This document shows positions 8,310 to 17,505 of a stretch of DNA of 46,158 bases, one piece after another. Location of the stretch: positions 1 to 46,158 of the forward strand of contig JAMOTN010000018.1 in the NCBI GenBank assembly GCA_027062325.1. Reading direction: 5' to 3'. The stretch's first letter is position 1, and the number at the start of each line of letters is the position of its first letter. A program made the position numbers and the translations under genes. The notes under the pieces were generated by a model. It did not search any database, was not told where the DNA came from, and saw only the letters and a list, made by a program, of their open reading frames with translations. The DNA is from a bacterium (GTDB lineage Bacteria; JAMOTN01).

Positions 8310-9824
8310 TCAAAGCAATTCCACAACCTTTCCAACCAAGGCACGTGGTGTGTGATCAACAATCTCCACTCTGACCTTAGCTAGGAACCCCAATCCCTTT
8401 TGAGGAATAAATATGACAGGGGGGTAGCTACCTAAAAACCGTGCAAAGCTTCCCTCTTTTGTTTCCTTTTCCACAACAGCATCAAAGATCGTTCCCGCAG
8501 GAAACACTTTTTTGATAAGCACTAAATCAATCTCCTTCCTTACACGCTCCCGGAAGCTGTGAATCACATTCTTCTTTAGCTTAGCAATTTTTAATCTCTT
8601 TGCCTCAACAAGCCTTGCTAATACACTCCCCTTTACAACCTGAACCTGCCTTATATTTATTCTCCTCACCTTGTATTGAGTAAGCTCTTTTAAAAAATCC
8701 AACAACTCATTCAAAGACTCAGTCGTCTGAAAAGGTAATCCCAAAAGCACGTTTATCCCAGCATAAATTTTGCCTTTCCCGTGTTCTTGAATCATAGCAA
8801 CCACTTTCAAAGCATCTTCTTTTCCAACCTTTAAATTGCACATCTTAACAACTTTTTCTGATACATCCTCTATCCCCAAAGCCAGCGTATCGTAAGGAGT
8901 GTTGTAAGTAGCAATTGCTTCTAAAGCCTTCACAGCCTCTGCTGGGAACAACTTAAATGTCAAAGGATTAGCATTATCACTGTGTATTACCTCAAACTTT
9001 AAATCATGCGCAGCCTCATAAAGCTTGGATACCGCATCAGGATTTGGACGATAAACCGCCTTACCCACATCTTCGCCTCCATACGCAAGTATATTTGCCT
9101 GCTTTCCAAAACGAATAGCTGCTAATCCCCCTCTCAACAACTCAAGTTCTCTTCTAACTGACTCAATACTTCGGAATTCAACCTTTCTCGGTTTTATCGA
9201 GTTTTCGCAATATATACAACTCGGTCTTTTATCACAACCGCGTGCTGTCTCAATCTCTGCAATAACATGTGGATAAAATGGGTGCAGTCTTGTAAAATCT
9301 GTATTTGCTCTCTCTAAAACTTTGTCCAGAATAGAAAAGTCCGTCTCACATTCGTAAAAACCGGGTCTATAATACGTCAAATCTCTGAAAAAATTGAAGA
9401 AAAACTCCTCAACATCTCCCCATACAACGTAATCCCAATCTTCGGTACTTACTCCAGAAACAAATTTTTTTCCTCTATCCGATGCAACTGCAAGAGGTCC
9501 TACAGCAATTTTGGTGTTATTTCTAAAATAACGCGCAATTTTTTTCAATTCCTTAGCATCAACGGGATATGCAGATAAATACCGTCCTGGAACAGTCGTT
9601 CCTCCCACAATAATCACTATTCCATACTGCTTTGCTGGAAAAACGCTTTTCAACTCTCCTGAATGAGCCAATCTTCTCCAAGTACAAACCGGTACGTACT
9701 CGTAATCTAAGCCGTAGTAATCCAAAACATACGCAATATATCTCACAGTAGCCGATATATAAGGAGGAACCCCGAGTTCCGTGGGAGTATCAATATAACC
9801 ATCTAACAACAATACCGGTTTCAA
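8310..9824 (-). CDS. radical SAM protein with C-x5-C-x2-C cluster and C-terminal TRAM-like domain
   Basis: The first 150 residues form an alpha/beta domain reminiscent of B12-binding modules seen in radical SAM proteins. The cluster motif 'ARGCDKRPSCIYC' has cysteines at 197, 203 and 206, a C-x5-C-x2-C spacing instead of the classical C-x3-C-x2-C. The radical SAM barrel follows, with 'LALGIEDVSEKVVKMCN' and 'INVLLGLPFQTTESLNELL'. The last 60 or so residues look like a TRAM-type beta domain ('FARFLGSYPPVIF' region). Proteins of this layout are common in archaea and scattered bacteria; the substrate is not known to me. The ATG overlaps the stop of the upstream binding-protein gene as ATGA. Confidence 0.75.
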   Translation of the reverse strand: MKPVLLLDGYIDTPTELGVPPYISATVRYIAYVLDYYGLDYEYVPVCTWRRLAHSGELKSVFPAKQYGIVIIVGGTTVPGRYLSAYPVDAKELKKIARYFRNNTKIAVGPLAVASDRGKKFVSGVSTEDWDYVVWGDVEEFFFNFFRDLTYYRPGFYECETDFSILDKVLERANTDFTRLHPFYPHVIAEIETARGCDKRPSCIYCENSIKPRKVEFRSIESVRRELELLRGGLAAIRFGKQANILAYGGEDVGKAVYRPNPDAVSKLYEAAHDLKFEVIHSDNANPLTFKLFPAEAVKALEAIATYNTPYDTLALGIEDVSEKVVKMCNLKVGKEDALKVVAMIQEHGKGKIYAGINVLLGLPFQTTESLNELLDFLKELTQYKVRRINIRQVQVVKGSVLARLVEAKRLKIAKLKKNVIHSFRERVRKEIDLVLIKKVFPAGTIFDAVVEKETKEGSFARFLGSYPPVIFIPQKGLGFLAKVRVEIVDHTPRALVGKVVELL

Positions 9825-10579
9825 AGCTGCCCTTTCACCTCAGTCGCAAACTCTTTTATCCAGCGCAGTATATACGGTCCTGGACGTGTAAGCCCTTTAA
9901 CAATCTCCTCACTAAAAGTCAAAACCTTACCAACATAACTCCACCTCTTATCAGGAGCTCCTTCACCAAGATACAACACCACATCTGGCTTCAATCTAAG
10001 TGCTTCTTCAAACGATATTCTCCTCCAACCACTATTACTAAAAGCATTCTCAAATCCACAAAGTTCGCAAACGTCATCTAAAAACGTACTAACTCCCGCT
10101 ACATAGATTGGATCCTGCCAAATAACAATAAGTGCTTTTTTATTCTTTCCTATTCCCATAACTTGCCTTCTCACCATCAAGTAATTTTTAAGCCATCCTT
10201 TTACTATCGAATCAGCTACATATTCAGAAAAGTAAAGCTTTAAAAGTTTTAAATTTGAATAGACATCCGCAATCTTATCCTGCTTCAAAGGAATCAATAT
10301 CCTCTTTTTAATACGCTCTGGAATCTTCACAGCTCCATCTACATAAACTATGTAATCCCCTGAAGCATAGATCTTCTCCCAGTCATAAGGAAGTTTGAGC
10401 TGTGCGTAAGAAACAAACTTTTTCAAACCGCAGTAGTTAAGGTAATCCAAAGCTGCAGGTGTAACTGCAACAATTCTAGGATTCTTTGAAGCAGATTTTG
10501 CACCAACATGAAGTATCAGCATCAACAAAGTAAGCAATAAAAGTGATCTAAACCCAGCTATAAACTTGAAAATTCTCAT
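9821..10579 (-). CDS. BtuF/FecB-like periplasmic substrate-binding protein
   Basis: A hydrophobic segment at residues 9-27 acts as signal peptide or anchor; there is no clear lipobox cysteine. The remainder fits the type III binding fold of cobalamin and siderophore transporters: 'PRIVAVTPAALDYLNYCGL' at the start, a long linking helix around residues 100-135, and 'ISFEEALRLKPDVVLYLG' near residue 190, the typical 'eeil.lnPDvvi' strand. Cargo could be cobalamin or an iron chelate. Cobalamin is favoured because the B12-dependent mutase lies two genes downstream. No permease or ATPase partner is adjacent. The ATG shares one base with the ispDF stop, so translation is coupled. Confidence 0.7.
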   Translation of the reverse strand: MRIFKFIAGFRSLLLLTLLMLILHVGAKSASKNPRIVAVTPAALDYLNYCGLKKFVSYAQLKLPYDWEKIYASGDYIVYVDGAVKIPERIKKRILIPLKQDKIADVYSNLKLLKLYFSEYVADSIVKGWLKNYLMVRRQVMGIGKNKKALIVIWQDPIYVAGVSTFLDDVCELCGFENAFSNSGWRRISFEEALRLKPDVVLYLGEGAPDKRWSYVGKVLTFSEEIVKGLTRPGPYILRWIKEFATEVKGQL

Positions 10580-11751
10580 TAAACAACCCTCCCAACTCTC
10601 AAGAATACTTTAGCCCTGACTGCCTCTCCTCTTCCCTCTTCTCCAACGCCATTCCCGCTCAAAAATGTAACAGAAACATTCTCTTCTAGAACTCCAAGCA
10701 TATAAGCAAGGTTTGCTCTCATCTTTTCTCTGAATCTTGCAAGCTTCATTGCATTAGTCTCAACCTGCACACGCACATCCAACACAACCCAACCAGCCAA
10801 CCAAAGCTCGTTGATAACAGGTTCTAAAAGCTTAGAAGAATCAATTCCCTTCTCAACTCTAGAAGCAGGATACACCTCCCCCAAATCCAAACCCCACATA
10901 GAAAGCAACGCCTCAGTAACCGCATGTAACACAACATCACCATCAGAGTGCGCAATAAACTCAAGATCTTTAGCCACATCAATTCCTGCTAGCTTAAGTC
11001 CACTTCCTCCTTCTCTTACTCTATGTACATCCTCTGCAAACAACATTCTTTCTTCTACAACTTTCCACTTCCCGTAAATATCCTGAACGTGCGTAATTTT
11101 CACATTTTTAGAATCCCCCTGCGTCAAAATCACTTTAAACCCTGCTTTTTCAAAAAGAAATGCCTCATCCGTTATCAAACCAGTTGACAACTTTTCAGCT
11201 TTGATTAGCTCTTTCAAACGCCGAGTTTTGAAAGCTTGAGGAGTCTGAACCAACCAAACCTTTCTCCTATCAAACCACTTACCAGTCATCCTCTCTTCTG
11301 GTCCTTCCAAGTTATCCTCAGTTACTCTAACTGTATCTGCAACACCAACAGCAGGCACTGCACAAACTTCATCATTAATAAAATTCAAACTTTCAATAAT
11401 ACCGTTCAAAACCCTATCATTCACAAAACAACGGGCCGCATCGTGAATTAGAACGTATTCAGTCTCAACTTCTTTTAAAGCATTGTAAACACTGTCCTTT
11501 CGCTCTCTTCCTCCATCTACAAAGTGAGCTTTAAATACCCCTTCAAAGCATCTTCGAACATCTTTACTCGCTGCAACAACAACATTAAAACCACGCTCTA
11601 AGAAAAAGCGCAAGCTTTTTTCAAATACACTCTTTCCATCAATGGGATAAAACATTTTGTTTCCAAGAGCAAATCTCTTCGATATACCAGCAGCAACCAA
11701 AATCACAGTCATAAGGGAAGTATCAAAATAATTATTTGCGTTGCTAATCAT
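10579..11751 (-). CDS. ispDF: IspD-IspF fusion (MEP pathway), IspF half divergent
   Basis: The N-terminal 230 residues are IspD, which makes CDP-methylerythritol: 'VILVAAGISKRF', 'VDGGRERKDSVYNAL', 'VLIHDAARCFV', 'VQTPQAF', 'LITDEAFLFE' and 'NVKIT'. The rest is an IspF domain, which cyclises CDP-ME phosphate. It keeps the metal ligands D241, H243 and H276 ('EDVHRV', 'HSDGDVVLHA'). The usual GDIG-x-x-FPD segment is replaced by 'LDLGEVYPAS', and the usual KATTTEKLGF segment by 'VTFLSGNGVGEE'. The start is ATG 11751, 6 bases after AGGAGG; a longer frame to 11823 would overlap the upstream gene. IspE acts between these two steps and is absent here. Confidence 0.88.
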   Translation of the reverse strand: MISNANNYFDTSLMTVILVAAGISKRFALGNKMFYPIDGKSVFEKSLRFFLERGFNVVVAASKDVRRCFEGVFKAHFVDGGRERKDSVYNALKEVETEYVLIHDAARCFVNDRVLNGIIESLNFINDEVCAVPAVGVADTVRVTEDNLEGPEERMTGKWFDRRKVWLVQTPQAFKTRRLKELIKAEKLSTGLITDEAFLFEKAGFKVILTQGDSKNVKITHVQDIYGKWKVVEERMLFAEDVHRVREGGSGLKLAGIDVAKDLEFIAHSDGDVVLHAVTEALLSMWGLDLGEVYPASRVEKGIDSSKLLEPVINELWLAGWVVLDVRVQVETNAMKLARFREKMRANLAYMLGVLEENVSVTFLSGNGVGEEGRGEAVRAKVFLRVGRVV

Positions 11752-11779
11752 TTCCTCCCTCCTATTTTTCATACCTTTT

Positions 11780-14422
11780 TCACCCTTTGATAACCGATAC
11801 TCCTTCCAATCCCTCAACAACATCTCTTAACGGTACCTCCGGATACAATATCTTCAACTTGTTATAAACTCTCTCAAACGCTTCAACTACTTTTGGATCA
11901 AACTGCTTACCCGCATTCTTTTTTATCTCCTCTAAAGCATAGGAATCAGGCAAAGCTTTTCTATAAGAGCGAGAAGAAGTCATCGCATCAAAAGTATCAG
12001 CAACCGCTAAAATTCTTGCTCCAAGCGGAATTTCCTCTCCCTTTAAGCCTTCTGGGTACCCCTTACCATCCCAACGTTCATGATGATAGTAAGTGTAGGG
12101 TACGACGCTTTCCAAAAAACGCACTTGATTTATTATATTGGCTCCCAAAACCGGATGCTTCTTTATTTCCTCATACTCTTCATCTGTAAGTTTTCCCTTC
12201 TTGAGTAGGATACTTTCTCTTACACCAATCTTTCCTATATCGTGAAGGAGTCCTGCTAGTTTTATTCTCTCTATCTCATCTTCAGGTAGCCCCATTTCAC
12301 GCGCTATCAAAACAGCATATTCCATAACACGTGATGAGTGCCCGTGAGTGTAGGCATCTTTTGCATCTATTGCCGCAGCAAGTGCAGAAACAGTAGATAG
12401 ATAAGCTTGTTCAAGATCTTTATAAAGAACAGCGTTTTCAATGGAAACAGCCGCTTGAGAAGCAAAACTTTCAAGTAAACTTATCTCCTCATCACCAAAA
12501 TGATGCACTCTATCGGTAAACACTTGCAAAACTCCTATGGTCTTTCCTCTAACACTTAAAGGCACTGCAATCATAGATACAAGTCCAAACTGTTTGGCAA
12601 CTGCCCTTTCCCTGAATCGCTCGTCCTCAAACACATTCTTTATAACCTCAGTTTTCCCCGTTGCGAACACACTTCCTGCTATCCCTTCACCACTTCTGAA
12701 TTTAAAGCGTTTGAAGTAATCAGGAACACCATAAACTGCTTTCACCTTTATCTCCTGCCTCTTCTCATCCTCCGCAAGCCAGACAAGAGATGAATGAGCC
12801 TCAAGTGCTTGAACACTCAACACAGCAATAAACTCTAAAACTTTTTCAAGATCAAGAGTACTTCCAACAGTTTTACTCACATCATACAAAAATGCAAGTT
12901 CTCTAATCTTTTCTTCAAGCCCTCGGTAAACCTTTGCACTTTCCATGGCAATTCCAAGTTGCAGAGCAAAAGAGCTAACAATACTCACATCAAAAGAAGA
13001 AAACGCTCCTTCTTTGAAACTTGCAACTAATACCAATCCTTTTATCTCCCCATTAGCAAACACTGGAACTGCTACATAAGAAGATATATCACCTTCATAA
13101 ATTCCACGCTTTTTCAAAACACTCATCTCAACCAAAATCTCTTCCGGTACAACCTCACGCAGAGCAATCATCCCGTATATATCGGCTACAAGTTCTTTTA
13201 AAAACTCAATCTGAGATGGGGTAGGGATATTTTGAGATACTATGTGAAGCTGAGACAATCCCGTATTTGCCAAAAATATACCACTCATATCAGAGTCCAT
13301 TATGCTCAAAAGCTTTGTCAAAATCTTCTTAACTATACTATCCAAACTTCTTCCCGCAACGCTTATGTACTTAACAATCTCATTCAAACTGGTTCTTTCT
13401 TTTAATAATCTCTCCTTTTCATCTATTTGAGATATGTGATTTATTTTTTGGTTTAAAATATCCCTTACCAATGAAAGCGTCATAACATCTTCTTCTTCAA
13501 ACAATGAATGCTCATTAAATATGACAAGCAAACCCTTATCAGAAATTGGCAACACCATACAGCTCATTAATCCATCTTCCGCATAATTTGAAAGATCAAG
13601 CTTTATCCAGTCATATTCTACATCCTTCAAGTCAAGCGAATTATCAACAATTACCACTGCCTTCTGCTCAAACATCACTATCTGTTCAACCGCTCTGAAA
13701 AATTTATCTTCAACCTCAACTTTTCCACGTTTGTAAACTTCTTCTGCGTTGGGAAGTGAGAAAGCAACACCATCGAATTTAAACTCCCTAATCAATACAT
13801 CCAAGACTTTCCCCACAAAATCCGGTGCCTCATCGTTTATAAGGCTTCTGAAAGCCGGTAAATTGTGAACTAATTTGTAATATTTGGATGACATTCTCTT
13901 AAACTCAAGACCACTTTTAATACGTCCAAGAGTGTTTCCAACCATGAGAGCTATTATCGGGATCAAATCATTCACAACCCGGGCAAGCTTTTCTTCAAAA
14001 GCTACTGCCAGCGCCCCTACATCCTCAACTCCTTCTCGCAAAATCATATATTTTATATCAAGTCCTTTCCTATCCCCCTCACTAAGCGTAAAGTTTTCCA
14101 CCTTTATTCCTACAAATTCTCTAGCTCCACCAAATGTTTTGACAAGATTTATCTTTATAATCTCAATCTCCGCTTCATCAAACTTAACCAAACTGCTAAT
14201 GACAACCTTTCTGTCCTCTGGAATAAATAAAGCCATAGCCTTGACAGGTAACCTCTCAATCGCATACTTACTTATCAATCTAGCAGCTTTCGAGATAGAA
14301 GTAGTATCAAGTTCAGCTAACGCCTCTCCAAAAGAAGCAACTTGGTTCATAACCTTCTTAGTACTAACAGCCGGCTTAATAGAAACTATTTCATCTTTAA
14401 GCCTTATACTATCAAATCGCAT
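11780..14422 (-). CDS. multi-GAF HD-GYP protein, probable c-di-GMP phosphodiesterase
   Basis: This 880-residue protein ends in an HD-GYP domain: 'HGHSSRVMEYA', 'HDIGK' at 727 and 'HHERWDGKGYP' at 780-790, all expected metal and substrate residues. Such domains hydrolyse cyclic di-GMP. Ahead of it lie at least two GAF-type sensor regions (about 345-500 and 515-665), the latter with 'GEGIAGSVFATGKTEVI' and 'SMIAVPLSVRGKTIGVLQVF'. The first 340 residues are a less conserved, also GAF-like, region. No membrane segment is seen, so it should sense a cytoplasmic signal. It follows a GGDEF gene with about a 30-base gap, pairing a synthase with a hydrolase. ATG 14422 is preceded by AGGGGGAG. Confidence 0.88.
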   Translation of the reverse strand: MRFDSIRLKDEIVSIKPAVSTKKVMNQVASFGEALAELDTTSISKAARLISKYAIERLPVKAMALFIPEDRKVVISSLVKFDEAEIEIIKINLVKTFGGAREFVGIKVENFTLSEGDRKGLDIKYMILREGVEDVGALAVAFEEKLARVVNDLIPIIALMVGNTLGRIKSGLEFKRMSSKYYKLVHNLPAFRSLINDEAPDFVGKVLDVLIREFKFDGVAFSLPNAEEVYKRGKVEVEDKFFRAVEQIVMFEQKAVVIVDNSLDLKDVEYDWIKLDLSNYAEDGLMSCMVLPISDKGLLVIFNEHSLFEEEDVMTLSLVRDILNQKINHISQIDEKERLLKERTSLNEIVKYISVAGRSLDSIVKKILTKLLSIMDSDMSGIFLANTGLSQLHIVSQNIPTPSQIEFLKELVADIYGMIALREVVPEEILVEMSVLKKRGIYEGDISSYVAVPVFANGEIKGLVLVASFKEGAFSSFDVSIVSSFALQLGIAMESAKVYRGLEEKIRELAFLYDVSKTVGSTLDLEKVLEFIAVLSVQALEAHSSLVWLAEDEKRQEIKVKAVYGVPDYFKRFKFRSGEGIAGSVFATGKTEVIKNVFEDERFRERAVAKQFGLVSMIAVPLSVRGKTIGVLQVFTDRVHHFGDEEISLLESFASQAAVSIENAVLYKDLEQAYLSTVSALAAAIDAKDAYTHGHSSRVMEYAVLIAREMGLPEDEIERIKLAGLLHDIGKIGVRESILLKKGKLTDEEYEEIKKHPVLGANIINQVRFLESVVPYTYYHHERWDGKGYPEGLKGEEIPLGARILAVADTFDAMTSSRSYRKALPDSYALEEIKKNAGKQFDPKVVEAFERVYNKLKILYPEVPLRDVVEGLEGVSVIKG

Positions 14423-14453
14423 ACTTACTCCCCCTAAAGTGCTTTACTTTAAT

Positions 14454-15746
14454 CTACCCTTTACCCTCAACTTTCTCCTTCAATCTCCTAGAACCTCTCA
14501 AATCTACAACCTCAACTCTATTTCTTCCATTCTCCTTAGCTCGATACAACGCTTCATCTGCTGCCTTAACCAACTCTTCTCCTGTCCAATCTCCATAAGA
14601 ATAATCACCTATGCAAACCCCAAAACTTGCAGTAACCTTAGGATTTTCTGTCTCCATCTTTATCCTCTCTCTGACTCTTTCTGCCCAAATCTTAGAACCA
14701 TCTGAAGTTTGGGGCATTATAACCACAATCTCTTCTCCACCATAACGAGCCGCCAAATCAGAAGAGCGGCTGTTCTCCATAACTATTCGAGCAACCTCTT
14801 TCAATATTCTATCTCCAACCTGATGTCCATATGTATCATTAACACTTTTGAAGTGATCTATATCCAGCATAACCACTGAAATCGGCAGCTGATAACGCCT
14901 AGCTCGCTCAACTTCCTTTTCTAACATTTGATTAAAAAATGCCCTGTTGTAAAGGCCTGTCAATCCATCCTTTACTGACGCTTCAAATACCTTTTCAAAC
15001 AAAACTGCCCTTTCAAATGTTAAAAACAGATAATTTGCTATTAGCCTAAAAAAGAAACTGTAATCATGCTTCAAACCGTAAATTCCAACTAGCATAAAGC
15101 GTTTAGACTTTGTAATAACAGGAAAAACAAAACCAGTAGTGTAGTCAGGCAATATACCATCTCCAGATTTTACTTTTATGGAGGCCTTGGAAAAGTCTAC
15201 ATCTTGCAAAAGCCCCGTTGATCTAACAATAGCTTTGAACTCCTCCTCAACTTTTTTTAAGAACAACAATACCCCAGCCTTCGAAGCATCACTGAAAGCA
15301 TAAACACTATCGTCAACGTAAAACACCACAGTTACACCAGAAAAGTGCTTTAGAAAGAGATTCCCAACTTCTTCTACTAACATATCCACGGTAAATATGC
15401 GCACTAACCTATTTGCCAAAGCAACAACAAAACGCAGTCTTTCCCTATAAGAATCAAGGCGTATCTGCTGGAGAAAATTTTCAATCACAAATTTTGCATA
15501 CTTCAACATCTCATCCTCCGCTTTTGGAGACATCTCAGGCAAAACCAAAAGATAATCTCCACTCTTTACATACACATTATCCAACTCCAACACTCTATCT
15601 CTGTCTTCTTCTAAAAACCAATCTTCCACTCCAGACTCAAGTTTAAAATTGACATCCGCAAATATTCTCTCAAAACCACCCTCTGTTCTCCTCAGTAGTG
15701 CAATAACTTCAACGTCAAACAATTCTTCTAAAAACTCCTTTATCAC
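14454..15746 (-). CDS. GGDEF diguanylate cyclase with N-terminal sensor region
   Basis: The C-terminal 170 residues are a GGDEF domain: 'KDGLTGLYNRAFFNQMLEKE', 'VVMLDIDHFKSVNDTYGHQVGD' split around residue 300, and the active 'GGEEI' at 336-340. The product-inhibition site RxxD is present as RSSD at 327-330, so c-di-GMP feedback is expected. Residues 1-250 have no membrane segment and look like a degenerate GAF-type sensor ('GVTVVFYVDDSVYAFSD'). The start is GTG 15746 after AAGGTGAT. It lies between the GH57 gene and the HD-GYP gene, so signalling and glycan metabolism may be co-transcribed. Confidence 0.9.
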   Translation of the reverse strand: MIKEFLEELFDVEVIALLRRTEGGFERIFADVNFKLESGVEDWFLEEDRDRVLELDNVYVKSGDYLLVLPEMSPKAEDEMLKYAKFVIENFLQQIRLDSYRERLRFVVALANRLVRIFTVDMLVEEVGNLFLKHFSGVTVVFYVDDSVYAFSDASKAGVLLFLKKVEEEFKAIVRSTGLLQDVDFSKASIKVKSGDGILPDYTTGFVFPVITKSKRFMLVGIYGLKHDYSFFFRLIANYLFLTFERAVLFEKVFEASVKDGLTGLYNRAFFNQMLEKEVERARRYQLPISVVMLDIDHFKSVNDTYGHQVGDRILKEVARIVMENSRSSDLAARYGGEEIVVIMPQTSDGSKIWAERVRERIKMETENPKVTASFGVCIGDYSYGDWTGEELVKAADEALYRAKENGRNRVEVVDLRGSRRLKEKVEGKG

Positions 15747-15760
15747 ACTTCATCACCTTT

Positions 15761-17263
15761 CTACCTTTTTATGGGCTTATCAAGCAGCTCAAAAACTTCC
15801 CTATTCTCCTTCAACAGAGCCGCTTTTAAATTATCCCTAAACAATCTGTCAAATGTATCTGCATTCAACGTGAAGAAATCCTCACCATACCACCAAAACC
15901 AATCACTTGCTTCAGCCCTAAGTATATATTCATTTGGCTCAGTAACCATATCCCTCACTTTGGCAAGGTACCGCCAAGCAAGTGCGTCCTCAGTGTGCCC
16001 TGCCCAAACATTGAAATTAGCCCAAACCCAACTTCCGGGCTCAATTCTTGGAAGTTGCTCTATATTAAAATCCTTAACCTCAGACAACCAAACCGAAACA
16101 AACTCCTTTGAGGAAGCTAAAATTCCTAACATCTCATCAAGAAATTCACGTCCTTCATCCTCAAAATGTTCCCAACAATTTTCTCCATCAAGAGCAACCA
16201 CAACGAGTATTTCCTCTCCTTCAGCAAACATCAACTGCTCCTCAAGCTTCCTAAAAAAGTCCGAAGCAGCATCTTTTCCACTCAACTGAGAATAAACAAA
16301 ACTCCATGTATCAGAAATCACTTTGTTCCTAAAAAAGAGTGTGATCCCACTAGAATGTTTATAGGGTCTATGAGTAAGATTCACTGCTTTCGCAGGTGCT
16401 TGGGGCGAACCATACCAAGTTTTATACAGTAAGCTTTCATCAGTTATAGTGTATTCTATGCCTTTCCCAGCAAGCAATCTCAAGCTATCATTAGAAACAG
16501 CACATTCAGGAGACCAAAACCCTTTTACCTCCAATCCTAAATCCGCATAAATTTCAAAGGCCTTATCTATATGTTTTTCTGCATCCCGCAATCTTTTAAA
16601 CTCAGGTAAGTTAACAGAATTTGTAGGATCCGATATTTTAGCTTCCGAAAGATCTATTAATAACGGTAATATTGGGTGAGCATACGGCACTCCTACACAT
16701 TCAACAACATCTTCTTTGTAAAATTCTAAAACTCTCTTCATATACTTTGCAGTAGCCTTTCTTATCACCTCAAAATCCTCAGAAGTATATGCTCTCCCCC
16801 TATCCATCAAGTTTTTCAAAGTCGGATCCGCTTCTATTTCCCCAGGATAAAACCACGCAAGGTTGAAGAGAAACTGAACATCTCGCACATCATCATCCTC
16901 TACAACATCACTTTCCAAAACTGACCTGAGACGTGAAAACTTTTGAGCCGCCCATTTAGGAACCATTTTAGTAAGCACATTTAAAATAAAGCCTCTCTCT
17001 GCCGGTGTGAGTTTATCCGGATCTTTTAAAGTCAACTTCCACCAACTATCACGGTCAAACGAATAATCATAAATTTGCACTGCAAGTGAAGGAGTTAAAG
17101 TAACATTTACTTTAACTCCAAAGCGAGCAAAATGATCTATTATTCTCCAGTAATCCTTCACAGCATGAAGACGCACCCAAGGAAGCTCTATTTCCCCTGT
17201 CATCGGATTTTCATAAAAAGGCTGATGCATATGCAAAACTATAGCAACTTTTACACGCTTCAC
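15761..17263 (-). CDS. GH57 family glycoside hydrolase
   Basis: GH57 enzymes act on alpha-glucans (amylases, 4-alpha-glucanotransferases, branching enzymes). The N-terminal 'VAIVLHMHQPFYENP' holds the conserved HxHQP. 'GFWSPECAVS' carries the catalytic nucleophile E253 and 'VVALDGENCWEHF' the acid/base D359. 'LPWVRLHAVKDYW' is also a family block. At 500 residues it covers barrel plus helical domain. No signal peptide is present, so it should act in the cytoplasm, perhaps on glycogen or maltodextrin. The exact specificity cannot be read here. It starts with GTG 17263, and its stop is about 15 bases before the GGDEF gene. Confidence 0.9.
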   Translation of the reverse strand: MKRVKVAIVLHMHQPFYENPMTGEIELPWVRLHAVKDYWRIIDHFARFGVKVNVTLTPSLAVQIYDYSFDRDSWWKLTLKDPDKLTPAERGFILNVLTKMVPKWAAQKFSRLRSVLESDVVEDDDVRDVQFLFNLAWFYPGEIEADPTLKNLMDRGRAYTSEDFEVIRKATAKYMKRVLEFYKEDVVECVGVPYAHPILPLLIDLSEAKISDPTNSVNLPEFKRLRDAEKHIDKAFEIYADLGLEVKGFWSPECAVSNDSLRLLAGKGIEYTITDESLLYKTWYGSPQAPAKAVNLTHRPYKHSSGITLFFRNKVISDTWSFVYSQLSGKDAASDFFRKLEEQLMFAEGEEILVVVALDGENCWEHFEDEGREFLDEMLGILASSKEFVSVWLSEVKDFNIEQLPRIEPGSWVWANFNVWAGHTEDALAWRYLAKVRDMVTEPNEYILRAEASDWFWWYGEDFFTLNADTFDRLFRDNLKAALLKENREVFELLDKPIKR

Positions 17264-17418
17264 TCCTAGTCACTCCTCAATTCTCCTAAATTAAACTAAC
17301 TTAACTCAAAATAACTTACACAAACTTAAGGTTAAGACAAAGCACCAACTCCTATCGGCTAAGAATTAACCACCCTTTGCTAATAATTAATCACCTTTTA
17401 TAATTAAATTTTAACAGC

Positions 17419-17455
17419 AAAAAAAGAAAATGCCAGCAGCATAAGCTACTGGCAT
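17419..17455 (-). terminator. intrinsic terminator after the nifU-like gene
   Basis: On the minus strand ATGCCAGTAGC (17455-17445) pairs with GCTGCTGGCAT (17440-17430), with one G-T pair and a four-base loop, followed by a T-rich tract. It lies about 50 bases after the nifU-like stop and closes the long metK-to-nifU run. The rest of 17264-17505 is AT-rich spacer with short ACTTA repeats and presumably the GH57 promoter. Confidence 0.85.
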
Positions 17456-17505
17456 ACAGTAAATAACATTTTTCCGCAGAAAATTCGGTAATTCTTATAG
17501 CAAAT

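Noticed and set aside
13884-14705. A 273-codon open frame on the plus strand opposite the HD-GYP and GGDEF genes
   Set aside because: It is antisense to two clearly real domains, is rich in Ser/Leu/Phe as expected for a shadow frame, and has no ribosome binding site or family resemblance.
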